Below, in pieces: positions 11,422-23,159 of a DNA stretch of 64,000 nucleotides. Under the pieces are notes generated by a model that worked only from the letters and a program-made list of their open reading frames with translations, was not told the DNA's origin and did not search any database. Within the stretch, counting starts at the first letter, position 1, and the number at the start of each line of letters is the position of its first letter. The stretch covers positions 92,603,557-92,667,556 of the forward strand of contig OY986438.1 in the NCBI GenBank assembly GCA_963920525.1. The letters are read 5' to 3'. Made by a program: the position numbers and the translations under genes. Origin of the DNA: Dichetophora obliterata (lineage: Eukaryota > Arthropoda > Insecta > Diptera > Sciomyzidae).

Positions 11422-11451
11422 ACTAAGTAAGTAAGTAAGTAAGTAAGTAAA
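11422..11451 (+). repeat. (AAGT)n 3' tail of the non-LTR element
   Basis: About seven units of TAAG directly follow the RT stop codon and a 10-nt 3' UTR, consistent with a template-added retrotransposon tail rather than an independent microsatellite. Confidence 0.7.
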
Positions 11452-12290
11452 AATTATATTTTGCTGTTCATTTTCAATTTGTTTTCAACCTATGTACATA
11501 ATTAATTTACATTATAAAATATTTGTTGAATTGAAAATAAGGAATGTGACTATATGTGTTTTATATATCGAAGAATAAATATTTTTTTAAATATACATTC
11601 ACACACAACACTACCATATCTTAAAAGATGCGTATTTCAAATTGTTTCTTTCATTAAATATTACTCATCCGCCCCAGTGTGCTGTGCACATCTAAACTAC
11701 TATTTAAGAAGGTTTGTTTTAATTTCTTTTTCACTATACTGACTCAATAACCTTGGTCATGCAGATACTTTTTTTATACAAGATTTTTTTTTAAGTATAC
11801 GCGATCCGGGAATTGAAAAAAATTACAGATTTTGGATAGTATCATAAGTATAGACGTAGAATTCCTTTTTATACAGTAATACAGAAAAATTATTTTTTTT
11901 TTAATTATATCTTTCAAAACAATTTTAAAGCATTTCATCTTCTAAATGAAAATTATTTAAAAACAAATTTGTTTTGTATAATAATTTTTCGTTTGATGTT
12001 TTTAGTGATGAATTTGTTATTCTTGTCAATTTTTATGTTGGTAAAACTTTATTGCAATGGAAAGTTAATTTTAATAAATGGAAATACATATTTCGGAAAA
12101 ATATGAATTATATAATTTTCCGGTATTAAAAAGCATATACTATATATATACTTTAAAAGTAATTTAAATTTAAATTTTAATTTTTGCTAACAAAATAGAT
12201 TTTTAATATTGAAAAAATATAATGCATAATATAAATAATTCGGATTTATTATATTTAAAAAAATAAATAGAGTTTTCAGAGCACAATACA
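11452..12290. other. Unassigned very AT-rich DNA
   Basis: No coding or repeat signal recognised. Confidence 0.45.
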
Positions 12291-12901
12291 TGCGCAATGA
12301 GGCGTTTCGAAAAATTTATATTGTATTCTAAGAGGTCTCAAAAGTTGCATATATTGGTTAAGATCTCCCAAAGTGCCTGAGATAGATATAAGACCTTATA
12401 TTCATTTTTATGAAAGAGTTAGAAAATTGCATTCAACTATACATATCTCCAAAACAGGAAAATGGATATGCGAAAAATATGCAAATCACTAGTTCGCCAA
12501 ATTTAAGGAAAACGTAAACACTGTAATCAAATCTCCAAAATTTAGACAATCTGATAACAAATAAAAGTTCTGTGCTATCTCGAGTGTACCTTTAGATTCG
12601 AATATCCTTCACACAGGGCACTGCGAGTAAAAACCAAGAGTGGCATCATGTTTGCCAAAATATTGTTAGTTAAAGTCTGTATTTACTTTTGTTTTAAGAC
12701 ATATATAGTTTTTCTTACAATAATTAAAGCATTTTGAGATCGTGATTTTTTACTGTTTTTCTCAAAAAACCACTTTGTCCTTGTGGGAGACGAAAAGATC
12801 CTTATTTTTTTCTAAATTTTTTGACTACCCTTTGCAACTTTTGAGACCTCTTAGAATGTGAAATTCGAAAAAAATTGTCATTCGATACGCTCTAATGCGC
12901 A
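12291..12901. repeat. Inverted-repeat element, arms about 60 bp
   Basis: Left arm TGCGCAATGAGGCGTTTCGA through TTCTAAGAGGTCTCAAAAGT is repeated inverted at about 12830-12901, ending TGCGCA. The conserved inner core CTAAGAGGTCTCAAAAGTTG is exact. Likely a MITE of about 611 bp; no clear target duplication. Confidence 0.55.
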
Positions 12902-13518
12902 AACCTGCGCAGTAGTAATGCATATATACTGGCTCTGCAGCTAGACGCATCTGTATTCTCTATGGTATTTATCTTGCTGAAAATAAATACAAGCAATAAC
13001 AAACGACAAACTTGAAAGCAACTGATGTGTATTTATATATCTACATTTTAAATACATATTAATAACATCAATAACAACAAAAGCAGCACCACAACCAAAC
13101 TCACAACCATAACAACAGCATAAGCAGCTCCTAAAGCAGCTTTTGTATAACTTTTCCTATAAGAATATATGAATTTCTTCTTCTTTAATTTTGCTGTGTT
13201 GTGACTTTATTAAAAAATTCGTTTCATTCGTACTTCAACTGATATTTTGGCATATATTTTTTCCTTGTACGATGAATATTAAAGGCTGTAGTTATACTCC
13301 AAAGTGTCAACTTTAATCCTTTAATGTGCTTGAAAAAATTTGTTAAAATTATTCTCATACAAACCGCACTGTAAGACGTAATTCTTCGTCAAAATAGTAA
13401 GTTTAGTGAAAATAAACTCAAAACAAATAAAAATTAAGCCGAAATGTTTATATTTAACCGTTGTTTAACCTTTTTTTCATTAAATCACTGATATCTTCTA
13501 AGCAAAAATATATAAATT
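12902..13518. other. Unassigned AT-rich DNA
   Basis: A CAA/GCA-rich stretch lies at about 13070-13135. Nothing else recognised before the LTR element; AATT at 13515-13518 is its target site. Confidence 0.45.
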
Positions 13519-14190
13519 TGTAAAGAATTGCTTTAATGCTAATATTTAATCTGGTGTTACAGTTATAATAACGGTCCGGGTATGACAGCTTTGGCGTATG
13601 TACCCGTCCTTGTTATAGGTTTATATATTATATATATATATATTAGCCACAAGAGCCAAATTATTGTCAGCTTGTGTCTTAATATATTTGGTAATTTTTT
13701 ATAAAAATATTGAAATCAAACGAAATCAGAAGTTTTCTCTAGTTGCACAGCAGTGACCTTTATTGGTTGACGTTTCGATGCGAATGATCACAAAAACTTT
13801 GTGCGTTCAATATTTAACAATCAATTTTGAGCGTGAACATATTAGGGAAAGAGTAAACATATAATTAATCTTTGAGCATAACGAAAATGTGTATACTTAA
13901 GCATATAATTTTAAACAGACTTCACTCAAGAGAACTTTTTAGTTAAGCGATTAGCAAGTGATTAGTTTGATCGTTAACATTAGTGAGCTCTTTTACACAA
14001 ACAATAAGAAAGAGCGGTTTAAAAAGATGTTTAACTAGTAATAGAAATCAATTATGTTCAACGCAATACATACAGAAGTGGCAATTTAATTGAAACTTAG
14101 AAAAAACCAAATTATATGAAATTTACCTTCATTTATAAGTATTGTAAATAATTTAAAATGTATAAAAACTTGAATAAAACATCCGCTACA
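13519..14190 (-). repeat. 3' LTR of the gypsy-type element
   Basis: 672 bp, begins TGTAAAGAATTGC and ends CATCCGCTACA in window orientation. A TA-repeat stretch lies near 13620-13645. It matches 19244-19913 almost throughout. Confidence 0.95.
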
Positions 14191-14206
14191 ATCTCCCCCT
14201 CTGCTG
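14191..14206 (-). other. Polypurine tract
   Basis: On the minus strand the bases directly upstream of the 3' LTR read GCAGAGGGGGAGAT, a purine run in the position of the plus-strand primer. Confidence 0.85.
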
Positions 14207-14236
14207 CAGAAATCGTCCCGACGATGTGGCAGGCTT

Positions 14237-15880
14237 CTAGGTATGTTTGACAGGAATTCTAGGTCTGAGTATTCTATCTGATGTTGTGTTGTTTTCCTGT
14301 GTTGCAGTATTTGTATCTGCAATATTTGTGTTTGTAGAAGTATTGTGTTGTGTTGTATTTAAATTTGCTGGTGGGATTGGATTTTTAGGGCGACCACGGC
14401 GCCTGATTGGATGAATTGGTGTATCTTGCTCACCTTCATAAATGGTTAAGGCTGATACGTGATGAGTCGAATGTGGAGTATCTGGATCATTTTCTAATGC
14501 AATAGTGAAACATAAAGATCCTTTTTTAGCAATTACTTTGTATGGTTCATCTCGACGTGGTACAAACTTAGATGTTAACCCTTGGGCTGCTTTGCTTAAA
14601 ACGTGTGTTTTTACTAAAACACGATCACCAATGTTGATAATAGGTTGCAGTCTTCTTTTTTTATCAGCGTATATTTTGTTTTTGTCTTGGCTGCGCTCTT
14701 CTGCTTCTTTTGCAAGTTTCAGTGTATCTGCAAGTTGCAGTAAATGTGGAGTTATTTGTGGTAAGAAGTTTTCTGATTGAACTATAGATTTCAAATCATA
14801 TTGAACTTCGGTTGGAGTCCTTAATTCACGACCAAAAGTGAGATATGCCGAAGTATAACCAGTGCTTGCACATTTTGAGGTATTCATTGAGAACCGGATT
14901 GCAGGCAATTTTAAGTTCCATTTAGTGTGCTCTTGGCCAACACATATTGAAAGCTGAGTTTTAAGATCTCGGTTTTTTCTTTCAACCGGGTTCGCTTCTG
15001 GGTGGTAAACAGGGGTAAATGTTTGTTCAATGCCTAAACAGAATGTGAGTTTTTGCATTACTGCAGATATAAACTGACATCCATTGTCAGTGTGTATTCT
15101 CCTTGGAACACCGTAACGTAGAATGACTTCGTTTAACAAAAGTAAGGCGCAGTTTTCAGCTGTTCCATCTTTCATAGCAAACAGCTCAACCCAACGGCTG
15201 CAAATATCTTCGACGATTAAAATCCACTGGAAGCCTTCTGTTGTGCGTGGAAGAGGACCAAATAAATCGACTGCTATGATCTCAAAGCGTTGGTTACTAG
15301 AAACAGTTTGAAGCAAGCCAGCTGGTTTCAGATTCGTCGGTTTGTAGCGTTTGCAGTCAATGCATGATTTAACGTAACTTTTTATTTCTGCTCTCATACC
15401 TGGCCAGTAATAAAGTGGAGTTATTCGGCTCGTTGTTCTATCTATGCCATAATGACCAGCAATCGGCTCATCATGATAATTTTTCAAAATCGTGTTGCGC
15501 ATTGATTTTGGCACTACAAGTTGACCATTTTCAGACTCTTCGTCTGCGCAGAATCGATAAAGGACACCATCTATCATAATAAACCCTCGACTTGTGTGTC
15601 TCAAAACATTCTCATCGTTGTTTTCGAATGACATAATGATGTTTTTAATAACTGGATCCTCAAGTTGAGCATTTCTGAACTCTTCCGCCCCTTTATGTGG
15701 AAAATCAATCTCGATAAACATACACTCACAGCTGACTTCGTCGTGATTTTCCAGTGAATATGGTGGCCGAGAGAGTGTATCAGCAACAACATTTTGACGT
15801 CCAGGTGTGTAGCCAAACTGAATATTGTACGTTTGTAATTGTAGCGCCCATCTAGCAAGTCGTCCTGTGGGCGATTTCAA
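14237..15880 (-). pseudogene. pol, RNase H end and integrase
   Basis: 547 codons open on minus. The start continues RNase H (SPTGRLARWALQLQ). Integrase follows: the HHCC zinc-binding domain (H...GHYGID, then CIDCKRYK) and the D,D-35-E core with VDLFGPLP, HTDNGCQF and NPVERKN, all three acidic residues present. The tail is basic and Pro/Thr-rich without a chromodomain. This enzyme joins element cDNA to chromosomal DNA. It is separated from the upstream RT only by one in-frame TAA at 15893-15895 inside the RNase H domain, so the integrase reading frame is intact but could not be made as part of a full Pol without readthrough. It ends just before the polypurine tract, so there is no env gene. 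Confidence 0.88.
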
Positions 15881-15892
15881 ACTAAAAAGCCA

Positions 15893-17233
15893 TTAAAGTG
15901 GTTGATGATCTGTAAGGACAGATATCTCAGAACCTTCTATATAACCACGAAATTTCTGCACTGCCCAAACTACAGCTAAGGCTTCGCGTTCAGTGGTCGA
16001 ATAATTTCGTTCTGCAGGTAGAAGTAATCGGCTAGCATATTCTATAGGGTGTTCCTGATCTTTCTCCCCCTGCAGTAAAACTGCACCGATAGCATAATTG
16101 CTTGCATCCGTTTTTAAGAAAAATTTTTGATTTTCATCAACTTGTTGCAGTATAGGTGGTGACGTGAGAAGCTGTTTAAGCATATTAAATGAATCTTGTT
16201 CTTTTGTTGACCATTTCCAAATGGAGCACTTTTTTGTCAAATCTGATAAAGGCTTTGATATTTCAGCAAAGTTTGGTATGAAGCGTCTATACCACGAACA
16301 AGTTTGCAGGAATGAAATTAGTTGCTTCAAATTTTTTGGATTAGGACGTTTTAAAATGGCATCCGTTTTCTCAGGATCAATTTTTAGGCCATCTAAAGTG
16401 AGAATATGTCCCAAATATTTGACTTCCGGCCGACAAAAATAACATTTCTCTCTATTTAAATGAAACTCAAACTCTCTCAATCGCCTAAATGTTTGCTGTA
16501 AATCTGATGCATGTGACCCAACGTCCTTGGAGCAGATAATGATATCATCTAGATATGCGAGGATCAAAATGTTTGGTAACCCAGAACGAAACTTGTCGAT
16601 TAACCTTTGAAACGTAGCTGGCGCATTTTTTAAGCCAAAGGGCATTCTATTAAAAACATATATACCGAATGGGGTTGTAAATGCGGTTTTAATTTTATCT
16701 TTTTCTGCAATCTTTATTTGCCAGTATCCAGATTTTAAATCCAAGGTGGACATAAAAGGCGTTGTCTTAGCTGAATGAAGTAGATCGTCCATTCTGGGTA
16801 GTGGATACGTATCCGTTTCAGTTATGGCATTTAAGCGGCGGTAGTCCACACAAACTCGTATGCTTCCATTCTTTTTCGGAACCAAAACAACCGGGAATGC
16901 CCCGGGTGATTCTTTTTCAGAAATAATGCCTTTCTCTATCATATCATTTAACTCTGTTTTTAAACATTGTTTCATTTTAGGTGAGATTCTATAAGGATTT
17001 GAGGAAATTGGGTCATGTGAACCGGTTTTTATAAAGTGTTCAATATGTGGTATCGGCGTTGTTATATCCTCAAAAATGTCTTTTTCATCATCTAGCAGAT
17101 ATTCTAAGCTCATTTTTTCTTCTCTGCTTAGATGCGGTCCTTCATCTGGACGTAGCTTTATATCAAAAGAGTTTAAATTAATAGTGTGAAAAATTCCATC
17201 TGGAAGTACTTCATCAGCCTTCAGTTTTTTCAT
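15893..17233 (-). pseudogene. pol, reverse transcriptase and RNase H start
   Basis: 446 codons. RT motifs in order: PVVLVPKKNGSIRVCVDYR, LDLKSGYWQI, FNRMPFGLKNAPATFQ and the catalytic ILAYLDDIII. RNase H begins at FLKTDASNYAIG and runs to LTDHQPL, where an in-frame TAA cuts it; homologous elements continue with a lysine and WL. In the same frame, codons upstream of the annotated ATG continue coding (YENLFPP), so the ATG is not a real start. The upstream protease piece is in another frame because of a slip in an A-rich run near 17255. The copy is therefore defective but only mildly decayed, consistent with the similar LTRs. Confidence 0.88.
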
Positions 17234-17862
17234 TGGAGGAAATAAATTTTCATATTTTTCTTAATTTTTGGTTGAAAGTTTATTGGAACTGTGTTCTCAA
17301 AAATATTGTTAATGCCTCCAGGCGAGTAATCGTAGTTACTTGTTTTTAAGTGTTTTGGAGTTTGGTAACCTTCTGTTTCGGAGTTTGCTTTTTCAAACCA
17401 ATTTATAAATTCAGTTATATGCTTAGAGTTTACAGAATTTATAAATTCATTTATATGTTTTGCTTTTGCTTCAGGGTTCATATTATGCTCAGTTATATTT
17501 GCATAAGTTAAGGTTACACTGTTTGAATTAAGTTGATGCATTTTAAATTCAAAATGTTTAGCAGGATCGTCTTTAAAATGCCAGTTTCTCTGAGCTAGAT
17601 CTAACACAATACCACATTGTTCTAAAAAGTCAATACCAAGCAAAGTCCTGTTATCTTTGGCATTTGGTAGACATATGAAACGAATACGCTTAAATCTGCT
17701 TCCAATAATGATATTAACCACAGTTGAATATACAATTTCCTTACGTGGGATTCCGTCGGCTAAAACTATTTCTGCATATACCTTTTGAAACTCAACATCC
17801 ATTTTCTTAAGTTTTTCGTATAAATAGAATCCTGGCCGCGGTATCGAAATAAGCCTCGCCAT
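17230..17862 (-). pseudogene. Protease and linker segment of gag-pol
   Basis: 210 codons in a frame different from both neighbours. Contains AEIVLADGIPRKEIV, CLPNAKDNRTLLGIDFLEQC and further linker, the body of the aspartic protease and its C-terminal LLG motif. The active-site DTA (FDTAAR) is encoded just upstream in the gag frame, so the frameshift near 17840 falls inside the protease. A DTA rather than DTG triad is, as far as I know, found in related insect gypsy elements and is not by itself a lesion. The first Met is internal. It overlaps the RT frame by four bases, which here reflects indels rather than a programmed shift. Confidence 0.75.
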
Positions 17863-18913
17863 TTAAGCCATTTATATTTATATCAACTGTGGGAACATTT
17901 CGTCCAACAACAGTTGTATGTATAGAATTGAAATCTAATGGCGCTGGGCTATTTTTTGTGTTTGCCTTATTACAGTTTGGGCAGTTTGAGCGGTAGTATC
18001 CTGCTGCACCACACCCATAACAATTAATACTTGTTTCCTGAGCATTCGATTTGTTTTTTCGATCTGCTTCTATCTTTTTAAAACAGTTTTCAACTGAGTG
18101 ATTCTTTTTTCTACAAAAAGTACAACGTGTAGTTGGTTTATCTATTCTTTCAGTGGATTTGAAATTATCATTTTCACCATAATTCCTTACTTAAGACTTA
18201 TTTTCGTTAACCAACATTTCAATTTCCCTGGCTTTAGCTAACAGATCTTGGAAAGTATTAATGCTATCTCTGGACATTTTCTCTCTTATTTTAAGCAGCA
18301 ACTGTGAAAAAATTATGTTGATCATCGTATTTTCAGTTAATCTTTCTGATAACTGTGCAAATAACCTTCTTTTGTTACATATAAAGCAATCAGTAGTTTC
18401 ATTATATTTTTGTTTTTCTTGGAAAATTTCGCTAAATATACGCCAATCTGGCTTAGGTGGCGCAAAAGCTTTTCTTAAAAGTTCCATAGCCTCACCGAAA
18501 GATTTGGCTTCATGCTTAACCTCTTGCCACCATGACGATGCGTAACCTTCTAATAGCAATGGAAAACTAGTTAAGGCGTGAGTATCAGAAATGCATTCAG
18601 CTTCTTTATAAACTAAGATAGTGGCTAAAAAATCTTCGACATTTGCAGCGTATCTTCCACCACTGAAACGAGCAGTACATGTGCTAAACGTAGATATGTT
18701 TTCTCGCCTTATGCTTAGACCTCCTAATAACTCCCTAAACTGAATCTCAGTTAAATTAATGTTTACTGACCCATTATTTTGACCAGCAGCATTTTGGTTT
18801 TGCTGACTGTTTTGGGAATTTTCTTCATTTGGGGTACTAGTACCTCCCCCTGTTGTATTACGTGAGCTTCTTCGCATTTTTCGTTTAAAAGAAAAAAGTG
18901 TGCAGCTGGTCAC
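17863..18913 (-). pseudogene. gag, capsid and nucleocapsid region
   Basis: The open part is 18913-18191 (240 codons); MRRSSRNTTGG at 18877 is as likely a start as the first ATG. The N-terminus is Asn/Gln-rich, followed by a capsid-like region (FSGGRYAANVEDFLATILVY, WWQEVKHEAKSFGEAMELL) typical of retrotransposon Gag. A TAA at 18191 stops it, but the same frame goes on to two zinc knuckles: CTFCRKKNHSVENC (complete CCHC) and CYGCGAAGYYRSNC, where Tyr replaces His. Gag packages element RNA. The leader at 18914-19230 is CAA-rich and non-coding. Confidence 0.82.
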
Positions 18914-19230
18914 CTTAATTTCAATAGGTAATTATCACCAAATGTTTGTTTCAATATTATATATTACAAGCAACCAGCAACTAATCCCAACAATACAACA
19001 AAAACAACGATGAAAGTATAGCAGATTTTGCAAACAACAGTAATCAAGAAAAAAAAAATCGCCTTCAACAACAACAACAACAATATAAGAATCAGCAACT
19101 GCAGCCAAAGCTTCAACTCTTGTTCTAACGGCAATAACTGCAACAGCAAATTTTCGATGACTAATTTTTGTAAAATTATTGCTTTTTATGTTTTGCAATT
19201 TAATATTTTTAATTTTTCGCAGGTTTTTAA

Positions 19231-19241
19231 GTTGGGCGCCA
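19231..19241 (-). other. Primer binding site, tRNA-Lys type
   Basis: On minus, two bases after the 5' LTR, TGGCGCCCAAC is complementary to a tRNA 3' end GTTGGGCGCCA, as in insect tRNA-Lys. It primes minus-strand DNA synthesis. Confidence 0.85.
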
Positions 19242-19243
19242 AT

Positions 19244-19913
19244 TGTAAAGAATTGCTTTAATGCTAATATTTAATCTGGTGTTACAGTTATAATAACGGT
19301 CCGGGTATGACAGCTTTGGCGTCTGTACCCGTCCTCGTTATAGGTTTATATATTATATATATATATTAGCCACAAGAGCCAAATTATTGTCAGCTTGTGT
19401 CTTAATATATTTGATAATTTTTTATAAAAATATTGAAATCAAACTAAATCAGAAGTTTTCTCTAGTTGCACAGCAGTGACCTTTATTGGTTGACGTTTCG
19501 ATGCGAATGATCGCAAAAACTTTGTGCGTTCAATATTTAACAATCAATTTTGTGCGTGAACATATTAGGGAAAGAGTAAACATATAATTAATCTTTGAGC
19601 ATAACGAAAATGTGTATACTTAAGCATATAATTTTAAACAGACTTCACTCAAGAGAACTTTTTAGTTAAGCGATTAGCAAGTGATTAGTTTGAGCGTTAA
19701 CGTTAGTGAGCTCTTTTACACAAACAATAAGAAAGAGCGGTTTAAAAAGATGTTTAACTAGTAATAGAAATCAATTATGTTCAACGCAATACATACAGAA
19801 GTGGCAATTTAATTGAAACTTAGAAAAAACCAAATTATATGAAATTTACCTTCATTTATAAGTATTGTAAATAATTTAAAATGTATAAAAACTTGAATAA
19901 CACATCCGCTACA
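19244..19913 (-). repeat. 5' LTR of the gypsy-type element
   Basis: 670 bp, near-identical to the LTR at 13519-14190. It should hold the promoter; an A/T-only stretch at about 19345-19365 is a possible TATA region, not verified. Confidence 0.95.
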
Positions 19914-20602
19914 AATTTTATTTGATGATATCTTTAAATTCTTCATTGACTTCTAATAAAACAAGAAAAAACTTTAAACATTTTTTGGTTGGAGGCAAAT
20001 CCAACACTTCCTTTACATGCATACATCAGCTGATGACCATACGAAATCTGCCTCTTTTGTGTATCACATCAATGTAGAGCATAAAAACTTAAGAAGCTAT
20101 TTCAAAATGTAAAATTAACGTCAATCATTAACTATTTAGTATTTTTAATGAATTTCGTTTTTAGAATTGGTTTATTTGACTTTTATAAAAGCGCTCGCCA
20201 CAGCTCACTGAAAGCAAAACATACGAGCGCTGCATTGTTTGCAAGAGGCCAGGATACCCAAAACGTCGTATGACGATTACAAGGTCAACAACTAACTGCA
20301 ATAAACACACAAAATAAATGCTTGAGTATGTTAATAATTCAAATATCCTATAAAATATAAGATGTACATTTTCATATAGTCTTTTTGAAATTAAACTTCT
20401 TTAGCACCGTTGTGATTTGAAACTCGATGAAACGCAAAATACACAAAATATACATAGAAGATGATGCAAACGCATTTAGCCCGTCTCCTCTTTGTGCGGT
20501 GCTTCGTAGTCCTCCAACTCTTGTCAATTGTTTTAGTAGTTTGCAAGTAAACGATACTTAAATTTTATTATTTTCATTTTATTAATAAAACGTTTTGAAA
20601 GT

Positions 20603-20659
20603 ATGCCGAAATCCAATGCTGAAATATATCGTAAGTATCGGCAGAAAAAACGGAATTAA
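20603..20659 (+). other. Short transposase-like N-terminus relic
   Basis: An 18-codon frame starts MPKSNAEIYRKYRQKKRN and then stops. The phrase resembles the NAER-YR-RK openings of some insect element proteins. Nothing homologous could be followed downstream, where a MITE is inserted at 20746. Very tentative. Confidence 0.2.
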
Positions 20660-20745
20660 GATAAAAAAGTCGCAAAAATTTCAATGGAATGTGTGCGTGA
20701 ATTTCATGCACGCTGAAAGATATTATTAAATGTGCAACATAAGTA

Positions 20746-20962
20746 GGGTATTCACAAGGTGCGCTATTATGTCATAATGTCATATTGTCCTAAGATTTTA
20801 TACTAGTTTAAACATTTTATTGTTGCGCTGAAAGCTATGTTTATTGAAGTGTCGAAATCAAACAGCTGTTTCTTATTTGCATTTATCTATTTTGTAAATT
20901 TTAGTTGTAAAATTTTAAGACAACATGACAATATGACATGATAGCACACCTTGTGAACACCC
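20746..20962. mobile_element. 217-bp MITE, TA target
   Basis: Inverted ends of about 55 bp: GGGTATTCACAAGGTGCGCT and, reversed, GGGTGTTCACAAGGTGTGCT, both followed by ATGTCAT-rich arms. TA lies at 20744-20745 and 20963-20964, a Tc1/mariner-type target. No ORF. Confidence 0.8.
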
Positions 20963-21581
20963 TAAATATTTCTAGGGCTCATAATGCGAGTACATTCAGC
21001 GTGCAAAATAGTGAAAACGATCATCGTAAGTTCTTGCATATTTTCTATTCAACAAATTTGGTGTTACTGCTCATAGATCACTTGCATAATCTTCTTTCAT
21101 AACTTGTATAAACTTATTGAAGTGAAACATCTTCAAAACCGTTGTGATTGGAAAATCGATGAAACGGAAGCGACATTAAAAATGCAACCAAAACATTTTT
21201 AACATTAAAGAAGCTGTTGAACTGTCAGATTAAGTGCAACTGGGATAATTTTAGTGTCTACTTTTAGATAAGTTCTAGAGCTTTGAGTATACTAAAAGAT
21301 ACTTGCAAAAAAGAACTACAAGCTTTGAATGCACCTCACACGCAGACATTATAACATAAGAGTGCTTTGGCAGTTTGTGATGTGAAATTGAGTTTGTAAC
21401 CAACATGTTGTACCAAATATTTATATTATGTTTAAAAATTGTAAAAAAGGTTCTGATATTTATAACTTGCTTGTTACATTTCTGCTGTTATTAGCTGATG
21501 CTTCAATAATATCATTAAATTATCAGTGTTACGGGAATATTTTAAATTTATTGTGTTATATGTAAAGAAGTTGGTAGTAAA

Positions 21582-21787
21582 AGGGTATACAGTCAACCAT
21601 CACTATTCATTTGCTGTCAAAAACCACAAGATGCAAAAAAGAGATTAAGAGCACATCAAAAGAACTGCAGGGCATAGTCAGAGCTTTTGTGCAAAAAATG
21701 GCAATTTTGACAGCATGTGTATTGTGTTATTTTAGAGCAGCTTTTTGCACAAGAGCTCCGTAAATAGCTCCGGATCATGAATACCCC
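21582..21787. repeat. Probable decayed MITE with internal hairpin
   Basis: GGGTATACA at the left and GAATACCCC at the right are inverted. Inside, GAGCTTTTGTGCAAAAA (21681) and TTTTTGCACAAGAGCTC (21742) form a hairpin. Termini are imperfect and no target duplication is clear. Confidence 0.4.
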
Positions 21788-22994
21788 TATAGTGTTATTA
21801 CTTTGAGTTGTGTCAGTCTTGCACTAGATGGCACCAAGTTCACGATACACCACGTTCAGATTTCTATGCTGTCTTTTGCATTTTTGAAGGGAAACTTTTT
21901 TATAATCGTTGTGATTGGAAACTCATAAAATGAAAAATCGACATTACGGTATGTACTAAGCGCTGTACATATGTACACAAGATGGTGAAAAAAATATGTA
22001 ATGAAATATGAAATGGATGCGAAAAAATTATATACGATTAAAATAATACCATATCAAAACTGATTTATATATAAAAATGTGTTTAATTAAGGGGGAAACC
22101 TAAATAAGATTCTGAAAAATCTAAATTTTTTCACTTAAAATATGCTTAAGGGTCTTAAGAATAATATACCAAGAGATAGAATCCGAAAATATATGAAAAT
22201 ATAATACTAATTGTTCGTACTTAAGATTTTAAACACGTTTTTATCGAAACCACTTTTTTTGAGACGGCCGAACACATAACTCGAGCAAATCTTCACTGAT
22301 CGATTTAAAATGGCAGTATATTCAAATTATCTTTATCTATCGTCACACGTAAGATTTTTTTTTATATTGATACTCTTTGTTTTATCAACAATTTTGCAAC
22401 TTTTTTTTGTGAAAATTGTAACTGTTTCACACCATTTCGCGAAAAAAATCAATATATCGAAAAAATCCTACGTGTGTCGATAGCTGTTGATGTATGGAAA
22501 CTGACCCAATTTTGTTTTTATTTTGGTGTCCGGCCATGGACCCCTTCAAAAAATAGGCGCCTTTAAACAAATGCCTGAAATTCTGATGCCTATTTTTCGT
22601 GAGTTACTTAGATTTCCGCCTTAATGGTTAATAAATTTATGTAGAAATCGCTTAAATTAATAAAATTAAAATGTTTCTCTTAGATAATATCATCGAATAA
22701 TATCATCAAATAAATGAACGATTTAATTTTTTAGTTTCGGTAGACGTTCCTGTGGAAATGCCCATATTCGGTTCACTGCAAGCAAACAAATAAACAAAAA
22801 GCAACCCAATAAGAAATTAAAATGATATCAATGTACATCGCATGATAACTACTATTTAAAAAAATTTTAAAGGCTTCTTCATTATGAAACAAAGAATTAA
22901 AAAAGGTCGATCATTTTATGGTCGTTCATTGGAGAGTCTGAACTAAGGAGGAATACAAATTTGGCGTGCTGCTTGCTTGACGACGCAAGAACAA
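21788..22994. other. Unassigned AT-rich DNA
   Basis: Dispersed-repeat-like phrases near 22080-22260 (AAACCTAAATAAGATTCTGA onward) but no termini, genes or structures I can support. Confidence 0.4.
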
Positions 22995-23067
22995 ACGTGC
23001 AATCTACGTGCAATCCGCCATTTGCTACGGCCACCTTGCGTTGCGTTACGCGAACATAATTGGACCA
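22995..23067. repeat. One end of a dispersed MITE family
   Basis: GCCATTTGCTACGGCCACCT and TTGCGTTGCGTTACGCGAAC, ending ATAATTGGACCA next to TTA, match the right end of the nested element near 3310-3358. Only one end was found here. TGGTCCAATTATG resembles the Harbinger TIR at 38476. Confidence 0.5.
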
Positions 23068-23159
23068 TTAGTTTACTTAAGAACTAGAGCTCACATATCA
23101 TGTGTAGCGTCTAACGTCCTCAAAGTGGGTGTTGGAACATCATAACGTTGATCACGATT

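Larger units (their letters stand above)
13519..19913 (-). mobile_element. Complete gypsy-superfamily (Ty3/gypsy) LTR retrotransposon
   Basis: A 6.4-kb element with TG...CA LTRs of 672 and 670 bp is flanked by exact 4-bp duplications AATT (13515-13518, 19914-19917). The gene order on minus is gag, protease, RT, RNase H, integrase, the Ty3/gypsy order. By eye the two LTRs differ at roughly ten positions, so insertion is recent. Gag and RT/IN share one frame while the protease segment is shifted, which points to an ancestral single gag-pol frame with two compensating indels. Lesions are stops at 18191 and 15893 and frameshifts near 17840 and 17255. Confidence 0.92.
20387..21955 (+). repeat. Three diverged direct copies of a short repeat
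   Basis: Variants of ACCGTTGTGATTGGAAACTC followed by GATGAAACG occur near 20405, 21135 and 21905, about 730-770 bp apart, each preceded by a similar AAACTTCTTT-like run. They may be relics of a larger tandem duplication or three copies of one element end. Confidence 0.45.
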
